From Comamonadaceae bacterium (GTDB lineage: Bacteria; Pseudomonadota; Gammaproteobacteria; Burkholderiales; Burkholderiaceae_C), in assembly GCA_027490485.1 (NCBI GenBank), contig JAIXYA010000049.1, positions 1 to 5,228 on the forward strand: a stretch of 5,228 nt of DNA, read 5' to 3'. Every line of letters begins with the position of its first letter. Positions within the stretch are counted from its first letter, which is position 1. Positions 1 through 4,720 of the stretch are shown one piece after another. Under the pieces are notes generated by a model. That model saw only the letters and a list, made by a program, of their open reading frames with translations, ran no database searches and was not told the DNA's origin. A program made the translations under genes and the position numbers.

Positions 1-352
1 CTTCATGTGGAAGAACAACAAGCGCCGTTATGCCGAAAAGTTTCCGACCTGGGACATCCTGCGCAAATACAACAAGGACTACAAGCTGATCTTCATCGGG
101 GACGCCACCATGAGCCCTTATGAAATTTTGCAAAAGGGCGGCAGCGTTGAATACAACAACGAAGAAGCCGGGGCCGAGTGGCTGCAGCGCCTGACGCACA
201 CCTTTCCAAAATACGCCTGGATCAACCCCGAGCCTCAAGGCGTATGGCAATACCGCCAAAGCATCTCCATCATTCAGCAGCTCATGAGTCAACGCATGTT
301 TCCCTTGACCTTAAAAGGCTTGGAAGATGCGATGCGTTTACTGAGCAAATGA
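1..352 (+). CDS. CoxE-like VWA domain protein, C-terminal part
   Basis: This is the 3' end of a gene that starts before the window; the frame is open from base 2, so the ATG at 5 is internal. About 116 residues remain. They match the end of the VWA/CoxE-like proteins (around 390 residues in full) found in many proteobacteria. The visible hallmarks are the strand and loop LIFIGDATMSPYEIL, then GGSVEYNNEEAGAEWLQRL, a WINPEP segment, and the tail RMFPLTLKGLEDAMRLLSK. Family members are cytoplasmic and usually sit beside a MoxR-type AAA ATPase, with which they are thought to act in maturation or metal insertion of partner proteins; that neighbour would lie to the left. The MIDAS DxSxS motif is outside the window. 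The stop codon overlaps the next ATG (ATGA), which suggests translational coupling. Family assignment is strong; the substrate is unknown. Confidence 0.85.
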   Translation, partial: FMWKNNKRRYAEKFPTWDILRKYNKDYKLIFIGDATMSPYEILQKGGSVEYNNEEAGAEWLQRLTHTFPKYAWINPEPQGVWQYRQSISIIQQLMSQRMFPLTLKGLEDAMRLLSK

Positions 353-501
353 CATGGTTTCAGGTCGGTCAATTTCGCACAAGCCTGTTGCTCGGTTTGT
401 TCGGATTGATGGCAGCCGCTCACCAGACTGCCCACGCTGAAAGCCTGACGATTCAGACCGCGACTTACTGGCCACGTAAGGATTTTTCAACCCCCCACTG
501 A
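349..501 (+). pseudogene. Truncated secreted-protein start (signal peptide remnant)
   Basis: This 50-codon ORF begins at an ATG overlapping the stop of the VWA gene (ATGA, 349-352), as in a translationally coupled operon. The protein starts MTWFQVGQFR, continues with a hydrophobic core (TSLLLGLFGLMAAAH), and has a good signal peptidase I site after TAHA, followed by ESLTIQTATYWP. It then runs into TGA after only about 22 mature residues. A Sec signal peptide on so short a mature chain, followed by about 600 bp with no intact frame, suggests the 5' end of a larger exported or membrane protein that has been broken. A genuine small secreted peptide cannot be ruled out. I do not recognise the mature part. 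A longer in-frame reading from 178 exists, but it lies inside the VWA gene and is not credible. Confidence 0.5.
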
Positions 502-941
502 GTTGGGAACAAGACAAAAGGTTCCCACCCCCTCGGTCCAGTCACGCTGACCGTGGATACCAGGTCTCCCGCATGCATCCAACAAGTGCAAAGGGGTTGG
601 CACCTCAAGGGTGCCCACGACAACCCGGGTTTGAAAATCATGGCCTTGCGCCCCTGTTGGCCTCAAAGGGTTGGCGTGCAGGTTTCGGGTGGCCCTTTGC
701 TGCCTGGCATCCGTTTGGAGGCCGCTCCTGACAAGCCCGATGCCGACCAACTGACCTGACTGGTACAGCGGCGTTCTGCGGCCAGCAATAGCGCCAAATC
801 GGTGGTGCGACAACAAGCGGCCATGGCTTTGCTCAGCGGCCATGGCAAACCATTCAACAGCGCGTTGGCAGGCAAATGGGGACTTGACGAGATCAGCAGG
901 TCGAACAGCACGGGGACAAACACCACAGGTGCTGCCATAGC
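502..941 (+). other. Decayed coding region without an intact gene
   Basis: The stretch is GC-rich like its left neighbour, but all three forward frames are cut by stops. The most open frame runs from a GTG at 553 to a TAA at 993, interrupted by one TGA at 757-759. Its translation (for example LLSGHGKPFNSALAGKWGLDE) matches no family I recognise. The reverse-strand frame across 487-963 is long but rich in Arg, Cys and His, as a shadow would be. A 12-bp direct repeat, AGCGGCCATGGC, occurs at 816-827 and 835-846. The best reading is degenerate remains of the gene or genes that once followed the VWA gene. Confidence 0.45.
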
Positions 942-1106
942 ATGGGGCAAACGCTTGTCGCAAGACTTTTACAGGCCGATGAAACCAGCCTAAGCGGCAT
1001 GGGCAGCCTGTTGATCTTTGACGACCTGACCCAACGCTTGAAGCTCAGAGCCCAAGCGGAAGAACGAAGTTCGCTGGACTTGATCTCCCATATTCGCCGA
1101 GACTGA
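942..1106 (+). pseudogene. Sensor histidine kinase remnant (PAS end plus H-box)
   Basis: A 54-codon frame starts at an ATG at 942 and is open further upstream to about 888. It contains SGMGSLLIFDDLTQRLKLRA followed by QAEERSSLDLISHIRRD and a stop. The first part resembles the last strand of a PAS sensor domain and its exit helix (…VLFDDITERLRL…). The last part resembles the start of a HisKA dimerisation helix, with the His of ISHIRRD in the place of the phospho-accepting H-box His (compare LSHDLRSP). The frame stops inside the H-box, so the rest of HisKA and all of the ATPase domain are missing and it cannot act as a kinase. It may be the tail end of the same broken gene as 349-941. Domain recognition is by eye on a short stretch, so confidence is limited. 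Confidence 0.4.
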
Positions 1107-1115
1107 AAGTCGGCG
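1095..1115 (+). terminator. GC-rich hairpin over the remnant's stop codon
   Basis: CGCCGA (1095-1100) pairs perfectly with TCGGCG (1110-1115) around a 9-nt loop. An alternative fold pairs GACT with AGTC inside. The TGA of the kinase remnant lies in the loop. TCCTTTG follows, and a T-rich stretch appears only about 15 nt later, so this is a plausible but not ideal intrinsic terminator. It separates the decayed region from the AT-rich leader of the next gene. Confidence 0.4.
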
Positions 1116-1224
1116 TCCTTTGAAACATTTATTTTTACAAAAAATGAGCTATATATATTTTAATTTATTTAAATATGAGGCATATTAGAAGCTTTAAATT
1201 TCTCTGGCCAACCATTTGCATCCC
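1116..1224 (+). promoter_or_regulatory. AT-rich leader upstream of the RodZ-like gene
   Basis: This stretch is extremely A/T rich, with runs such as TATATATATTTTAATTTATT around 1150-1170. It very likely carries the promoter of the RodZ-like gene, and several TATAAT-like hexamers are possible. I cannot single out one -35/-10 pair. No Shine-Dalgarno sequence is visible before the TTG at 1216 or the ATG at 1225. Confidence 0.35.
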
Positions 1225-2130
1225 ATGAACCCAACAACATGGCGCCCCGAGGATGGGCAATTGCTACAAAATTTACGCCTCCAAGCAGGGATTGATTCAC
1301 ACGTTTTTGCGCGCAGCAACACCCTCTCCCACGCTCAACTCCAAGAACTGGAAACCGGTGTGGGGCACTTTTTTTACAGCGACCTGATCAAACGCCACGC
1401 AGGTGTGCGGCTTCTTCAAAAACTGGGGCACGAATTGACGGATCTCGGCAACCAAGAGCCTTCAAGACTTTTGGAAGATCTGACGGTCAACACAGCCCAG
1501 CGTCCGAACCCCATCACCCCTTTGCCAGAATGGACCCATGATGGTTCCGAGGCTCAGACACGTGCGACATCCAACAAAACCAAGTTGCGCCCCATTTTCT
1601 GGATGGGCGGAATTTGTGGCATGGCTTTGGTGAGTCTTTTGAGTTTGCACGGAGAAACATTCTCGCCAACGCCACCCATTCCGGTAGGCGCTCCGCTCAG
1701 CGACCGCACACTGCCGCAAGAATCCATATCGGCGTCACCCACAGCAGAAAAACAAGCCAAGACACCCAACCTTGAGCCTCCTGCTTTCCCCTCAAACCCT
1801 GCACCAGAACAAGACGAACTCGCATCGATCGCGTGTGAAGACAGTCACAGAATTTATAGCAAAACGCACACCACCAACCATCCGCTGAAGCCTGGCAACT
1901 ACATCCACATTCAAGCCCTTACAGACAGCGTGTTGTGCGTACTGGACAGCAGCAACCAACTGCACACACTGACGCTCAAAGCAGGCATGGGTCAAACCAT
2001 CAACGGCTTGGCCCCTTTTCTTTTGCACACCAGCAATTGGCAAGGACTCCAGGTCTTTTTCCAAGGTCGCTTGGTGCGCACCGAACTTGCTGACAGTTCG
2101 CATCTCTTGCTCAAAAGCTTGCCATTCTGA
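1225..2130 (+). CDS. RodZ-like HTH membrane protein with DUF4115-type C-terminal domain
   Basis: I chose the ATG at 1225 (301 residues); a TTG at 1216 would add three. Counting from the TTG, residues 14-74 form a divergent Cro/HTH_25-type N-terminal domain (GQLLQNLRLQAGIDSHVFAR… LIKRHAGVRLLQKLG). A linker leads to one transmembrane segment at about 126-145 (IFWMGGICGMALVSLLSL). A Pro/Ser-rich periplasmic linker covers about 148-200. The β-rich C-terminal domain at about 222-290 contains SVLCVLDSSNQLHTLTLKAG and INGLAPFLL…GLQVFFQGRLV, the pattern of the RodZ DUF4115 domain (strand, 'LKAG', 'G..PF.L', then a final hydrophobic strand). The topology is therefore cytoplasmic HTH, one membrane pass, periplasmic β domain. 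RodZ proteins link MreB to the membrane; this divergent member may instead be a pilus- or envelope-associated paralogue. It stands alone, closed by a terminator just after its stop. Confidence 0.7.
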   Translation: MNPTTWRPEDGQLLQNLRLQAGIDSHVFARSNTLSHAQLQELETGVGHFFYSDLIKRHAGVRLLQKLGHELTDLGNQEPSRLLEDLTVNTAQRPNPITPLPEWTHDGSEAQTRATSNKTKLRPIFWMGGICGMALVSLLSLHGETFSPTPPIPVGAPLSDRTLPQESISASPTAEKQAKTPNLEPPAFPSNPAPEQDELASIACEDSHRIYSKTHTTNHPLKPGNYIHIQALTDSVLCVLDSSNQLHTLTLKAGMGQTINGLAPFLLHTSNWQGLQVFFQGRLVRTELADSSHLLLKSLPF

Positions 2131-2153
2131 GAGCGCTCAACCGAGTGCTTTTG
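2131..2153 (+). terminator. Intrinsic terminator of the RodZ-like gene
   Basis: AGCGCTC (2132-2138) pairs with GAGTGCT (2143-2149) over seven positions (one G·T), closed by an AACC tetraloop and followed by TTT. It starts directly after the TGA at 2128-2130. The shape and position are those of a Rho-independent terminator. The U tract is short. Confidence 0.65.
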
Positions 2154-2181
2154 CAAACAATCCAGCACTTGTGGGATGAGT

Positions 2182-2207
2182 TTGTCATGCTTGGCGGTCG
2201 CTACAAT
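2182..2207 (+). promoter_or_regulatory. Candidate tRNA promoter
   Basis: TACAAT at 2202-2207 is a good -10 hexamer 13 nt before the mature tRNA 5' end. TTGTCA at 2182-2187 resembles a -35, but the spacer is only 14 nt against the usual 16-18, so the -35 assignment is doubtful. Confidence 0.35.
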
Positions 2208-2220
2208 CCTGACTCGGTGA

Positions 2221-2295
2221 GCCACCGTAGTTCAATGGATAGAACTCTCCCCTCCTAAGGGAGTGATACAGGTTCGATTCCTGTCGGGGGCACCA
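2221..2295 (+). tRNA. tRNA-Arg (anticodon CCU), with acceptor-stem mismatch
   Basis: This 75-nt cloverleaf includes the encoded 3' CCA. The arms are: acceptor GCCACCG (2221-2227) with CGGGGGC (2285-2291); D-stem GTTC/GAAC; anticodon stem CTCCC/GGGAG around the loop CTCCTAA, giving anticodon CCT and reading AGG (Arg); T-stem ACAGG/CCTGT around TTCGATT; discriminator A, then CCA (2293-2295). Every stem is perfect except acceptor pair 4-69, where A (2224) faces G (2288). A C at 2224 would restore the usual G-C-rich helix of this tRNA. The gene stands alone, after the RodZ-like gene's terminator. This is probably the sole reader of AGG in the cell, or nearly so, but that is inference. Confidence 0.95.
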
Positions 2296-2327
2296 AATCG
2301 CGATACGCACCGCTGCGCAGCTGTTCA

Positions 2328-2360
2328 AAAATCCCTTTGCCTCAAAAAGTGTGGGATTTT
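2328..2360 (+). terminator. Possible terminator hairpin after the tRNA
   Basis: AAAATCCC (2328-2335) is the perfect reverse complement of GGGATTTT (2353-2360). The loop is long (17 nt) and the outer pairs are A-T, so the stem ends in an A tract on the left and a T tract on the right, as bidirectional terminators do. It lies about 33 nt beyond the tRNA CCA. The long loop and only three G-C pairs keep confidence modest. Confidence 0.4.
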
Positions 2361-2636
2361 GTTGATCCGGGACAGTCCCATGCAGACCGCGGCTCAAAGA
2401 CCCCCTCGCCCCCCATTCAATCCTTCATGCCTCCGTGTCGAGCCCATGCGTTGAAGGCCTGAACGTGTGCACGGCCCTTCCCAGGCAGCGGAGGGATGCG
2501 AAGACTCCTCATGCATGCATTCATCCATTCGACCGATGATTAAAGCACTGGCTTGTTTAGCGAATGACACTTCTAAAGGAATAAATTTCCTCAATAATCG
2601 CCAAAAAATATAAAAATGTGAAATTTAACTTAAACA
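2361..2636 (+). other. Intergenic stretch with no convincing gene
   Basis: No frame here reads like a protein; the apparent frames are short and two run across the tRNA. Composition changes from GC-rich (2361-2510) to very A/T rich (2570-2636). A perfect 10-bp palindrome, ATGCATGCAT, lies at 2511-2520. A short dyad, AGGAA-N5-TTCCT, lies at about 2577-2591. It may be an operator for the downstream regulator, but nothing beyond symmetry and position supports that. Confidence 0.4.
2586..2636 (+). promoter_or_regulatory. Candidate promoter/leader of the LuxR-type gene
   Basis: TATAAA at 2609-2614 would serve as a -10 box, placing transcription start near 2620 and leaving a leader of about 16 nt. 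The hexamer 17 nt upstream (TTTCCT, 2586-2591) is a poor -35, so activation by a regulator would be expected if this is the promoter. There is no Shine-Dalgarno sequence before the ATG at 2637; a second in-frame ATG at 2646 has a weak ACAGG in front. Confidence 0.3.
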
Positions 2637-3248
2637 ATGACAGGCATGAGAGTTCTCTTATTGAACAATTATCCACTTATCACTGAGATGATCACCATGA
2701 TCATTCACAAGGCTCAGCCATTGACCGAGGTTGTGGCAATCCACTCGTTTCAACAGCTTTTGAAATTAATCGAAAGATCTGAAGAAATCAACGTCATTGT
2801 CATTGAACCAAAATCTCCAGGCTGTTTTGGATTTTCCAGCATTAACCACATTGCCCAATGCCGACCCAAAGCCCAAATAGTCATCATGACAGACGTCGAT
2901 TTTGGAGATAAAATTTCTGCATCAGAAAAATATAAATCTTACCATTTCATCAACAAGTCCGCTGATATCAACTTGATTTTCAGTCAGTTCAAGAAAATAT
3001 TTCATCCTCTGTCACCAGAATTGAATCCCAAAAAGGCGCAAGAACCCATTGCCAAGATCTCCAAAAGGCAATTGCAACTGTTGAATTTCTTGAATAAAGG
3101 TTATTCAAACAAGCAAATATCCATGGAGTTGGGACTCACCGAAGGCACAGTGAAAGTTCATTTCTTTCATTTGTTCAAAATTATCAACGTCAACAGTCGA
3201 CTGGAGGCTTTGCGGTATGCAAAATTGAACAGTCTTATTTACGAATAA
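2637..3248 (+). CDS. LuxR/NarL-family regulator with a pseudo-receiver domain
   Basis: The protein has 203 residues, the usual size for a NarL/FixJ-type response regulator. Residues 1-125 follow the receiver fold: β1 is MRVLLLNNYPLI, β3 INVIVIEPKSPG, β4 AQIVIMTD and β5 YHFINKSA. The two acidic residues after β1 are both Asn (N10, N11) and the phospho-accepting Asp is Glu (E57), while the switch Thr (T85) and the conserved Lys (K107) are kept. Residues 141-196 are a clear LuxR HTH (ISKRQLQLLNFLNKGYSNKQ, then LTEGTVKVHFF and NSRLEALR). It should bind DNA, but Mg-dependent phosphorylation looks impossible. Glu at the phosphosite may mimic the active state, or another ligand or partner may control it. 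The next regulator starts 53 bp downstream on the same strand, so they may be co-transcribed. The gene is visibly more A/T rich than the VWA and RodZ-like genes. A start at the ATG at 2646 is possible. Confidence 0.88.
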   Translation: MTGMRVLLLNNYPLITEMITMIIHKAQPLTEVVAIHSFQQLLKLIERSEEINVIVIEPKSPGCFGFSSINHIAQCRPKAQIVIMTDVDFGDKISASEKYKSYHFINKSADINLIFSQFKKIFHPLSPELNPKKAQEPIAKISKRQLQLLNFLNKGYSNKQISMELGLTEGTVKVHFFHLFKIINVNSRLEALRYAKLNSLIYE

Positions 3249-3301
3249 TCAGCCAATATTTTAATTCGACAGTTTATTCAACCAATTCAAAAAATTAACA
3301 T

Positions 3302-3913
3302 ATGGCATTTAATCATAACAAGAAGTTGGCCAATGACTATTGTGGCACCGCTTATGCCGCCAAAATACTGGGCTTGTCAGTAGGAACCATTCAGGCCTTG
3401 GTTGAAAAAAATGAATTACAAGCCTGGAGAACGCAAGGTGGTCATCGTCGAATATCGATGCATTCAATTCATGAATTTTTAAATAAAAACAACATGAAGG
3501 GCATACCCATCGAAACACAAGATACACGCTTGCGTGTTTTGATTGTGGATGATGATGCAATCAGTCGCGATTTATTGCGTGGCTATTTTGAAAAATCCGA
3601 TTTTCCAGTTGATTTCGCCATCATGCCGTCTGGCATGGAGGCGCTCATTGACATTTCCAGCATCAACCCAGATCTGCTCATCACAGATTTAGAAATGCCC
3701 GGTATCGATGGCTTTGAATTACTTCGGATACTTCGGCAAAACCCACATTTTGACCGCATGATCATCATGGTGCTGTCTGCATTGACCGCAGAGGAGGTGG
3801 CAAGTCGGGGCGCTTTGGCCAAAGACAGTATTTATGCAGCCAAACCTGTTCAGGCTGATTGGTTCAATGGATTTTTGACTGGCATCATTGCTGGAAGATT
3901 GAACGTTAATTAA
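3302..3913 (+). CDS. Response regulator: N-terminal excisionase/MerR-type HTH plus C-terminal receiver
   Basis: The protein has 203 residues and an unusual domain order. Residues 13-60 are a winged-helix HTH of the MerR/excisionase (BldC-like) type: YCGTAYAAKILGLSVGTIQA, then AWRTQGGHRRIS, whose GGHRR wing typically contacts DNA. A linker leads to a complete receiver domain at 77-200: VLIVDDDAISRDLL with acidic pair D83/D84, phosphosite D129 in ITDLEMPGIDGFELL, switch S159 in VLSALT and K181 in AAKPVQ. It is therefore a phosphorylatable regulator with the output at the N-terminus. Its partner kinase is not intact in this window; the CheA-like fragment downstream is a candidate. It follows the LuxR-type gene by 53 bp. 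No Shine-Dalgarno sequence precedes the ATG at 3302, which sits in A/T-rich DNA. What it regulates cannot be told from here. Confidence 0.9.
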   Translation: MAFNHNKKLANDYCGTAYAAKILGLSVGTIQALVEKNELQAWRTQGGHRRISMHSIHEFLNKNNMKGIPIETQDTRLRVLIVDDDAISRDLLRGYFEKSDFPVDFAIMPSGMEALIDISSINPDLLITDLEMPGIDGFELLRILRQNPHFDRMIIMVLSALTAEEVASRGALAKDSIYAAKPVQADWFNGFLTGIIAGRLNVN

Positions 3914-3962
3914 ATTATTGCCCATGATTTTTATTTTTTAATGCGCAATTCAATTAACAAAA

Positions 3963-4094
3963 ATGAATATCGATCACCATTGGTCCAGTTCATTGAAGCG
4001 CCGAACGCCCATGGTTGATCGCGATTTCAGAGGTATTTGCTTTCTTTTTCTTACGCTGCAGGTCTTTTTGTTATTTAAGTCAAAGACCTGCTGA
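3963..4094 (+). CDS. Small ORF with one hydrophobic segment (hypothetical)
   Basis: This 43-codon ORF runs ATG 3963 to TGA 4092-4094. It has a polar, basic N-terminus (SSSLKRRTPMVDRDFRG), then a hydrophobic run ICFLFLTLQVFLLF, and ends KSKTC. The positive-inside pattern fits an N-in single-pass membrane segment, such as the start of a membrane-bound sensor kinase that has lost its remainder, or a genuine membrane micropeptide. It begins 50 bp after the excisionase-HTH regulator in an A/T-rich gap and has no clear ribosome binding site. Its last third coincides with the inverted repeat at 4058-4091, which may explain part of its open frame. I do not recognise a family; existence as a gene is uncertain. 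Confidence 0.3.
   Translation: MNIDHHWSSSLKRRTPMVDRDFRGICFLFLTLQVFLLFKSKTC
4058..4091 (+). terminator. Perfect 10-bp inverted repeat, candidate terminator
   Basis: GCAGGTCTTT (4058-4067) and AAAGACCTGC (4082-4091) are exact reverse complements around a 14-nt loop. TGATTTTAAAAAAA follows, so transcription from the left would meet a stem then four T's. It could terminate the two-regulator transcript, about 150 bp after its last long gene. With such a long loop, an operator or the scar of a small mobile element is also possible. Confidence 0.5.
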
Positions 4095-4145
4095 TTTTAA
4101 AAAAATACCTTAGGGTCATTTTAAGCTGTTCATTCAACCGTTCAA

Positions 4146-4569
4146 ATGTCAGCCCTGATTCAACAAGTATTCATGGCACCCCATCACCCCGCAGAAAAGA
4201 AACAGCTCGACTGCATTTCTATAAGCCCATACCACACTGCCCAACTGGCAACATCGACCGTGCTGGAAATGGCCAACAGGCACTTCAAAACATGACCTGG
4301 CAGATCAATGACATTGACCTGCTGGACATCTTCAGGTCCGAAATCAGCGGCATAGAAGTCCTGCAAACCGTGGGCACCACCTGCTCTGCGCCCTATTGCG
4401 CTGTCAAAACCATCGCATTCACGAACACAACGTCTTAGCTGACATCAAAGTCCAATGTGAACGCACTGGATTTGATGGATTTTTTTCCATGCCGTTCTTG
4501 CCGAACAGGGACAACCCCCTACCAAAGTTCCAACCCAGGTTTTCGGGGCTCATCAAAACGCCCAGATAG
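4146..4569 (+). pseudogene. Frameshifted receiver-domain remnant (response regulator or hybrid kinase)
   Basis: Pieces of one receiver domain lie in three successive frames. From the ATG at 4146, frame one gives the β1/α1-like LDCISISPYHTAQLA. A second frame gives IDRAGNGQQALQNM, then NDIDLLDIFRSEISGIEVLQ (phosphosite-like Asp in LLDI, at about 4319-4321), then TIAFTNTTS and a stop at 4436-4438. A third frame continues with VLADIKVQCERTGFDGFFSM and PF, ending at TAG 4567-4569. This matches receiver order: β1, β2/α2 (GNGQQAL), β3, α3 (SGIEVLQ), β4 (IAFT) and β5, where the usual SKPF reads SMPF. At least two frameshifts are needed (near 4250 and near 4420-4435), the acidic pair is absent and the switch Lys is Met, so it is not functional. 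A 12-bp motif before it resembles one before the regulator at 3302. Confidence 0.6.
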
Positions 4570-4720
4570 CGGCACTGATTTCCTACTATTTCAATTTTAT
4601 TTAGATTTTTATATTCTTTTTTTTTATTTTATCGATTAAGTCATGTTGAATTTGAAAAATAACACTAATTTGTAAAAAATCGAAAATATTGCATTTCTGA
4701 CACCTGCGGAGCTTTCAAAA
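4570..4720 (+). promoter_or_regulatory. AT-rich spacer with a short ATG-to-TAA frame before the CheA-like gene
   Basis: The first half is almost all A/T, with a 10-T run around 4617-4626. An ATG at 4643 opens ten codons (MLNLKNNTNL) and meets TAA at 4673-4675. The same frame then stays open into the CheA-like coding sequence. This is either a nonsense-mutated 5' end or chance in A/T-rich DNA ahead of a downstream start. A GGAG at 4708-4711 lies 9 nt before a TTG at 4721. Confidence 0.4.

Noticed and set aside
178..348. Upstream extension of the 349 ORF to an ATG at 178
   Set aside because: It lies wholly inside the VWA gene in another frame, while the ATG at 349 gives a clean signal peptide and the ATGA overlap.
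487..963. Long reverse-strand reading frame (158 codons)
   Set aside because: The translation is rich in Arg, Cys and His with no domain pattern, and it lies opposite decayed forward coding sequence; it behaves like a shadow frame in GC-rich DNA.
2281..2300. tRNA 3' end as an attachment site
   Set aside because: No second copy of this sequence and no integrase are in the window, so an att site cannot be supported.
2185..2454. Reading frames crossing the tRNA on both strands
   Set aside because: They run through a tRNA with a complete cloverleaf and translate to low-complexity, family-less peptides.
2503..2530. ATGC-repeat palindrome as a regulatory or repeat element
   Set aside because: It is a single short palindrome with no second copy nearby; kept only as a note in the intergenic entry.
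4292..4438. DLLDIFRSEISGIEVLQ read as an Hpt (CheA P1) domain
   Set aside because: It was considered first because LLDIF resembles Hpt helix starts, but GNGQQAL upstream and GFDGFFSMPF downstream fit the receiver fold much better and no HxxKG motif exists.
4457..4639. 60-codon forward frame starting MNALDLMDFF
   Set aside because: It overlaps the receiver remnant in a competing frame and ends in a Phe/Tyr/Leu run produced by the A/T-rich spacer.
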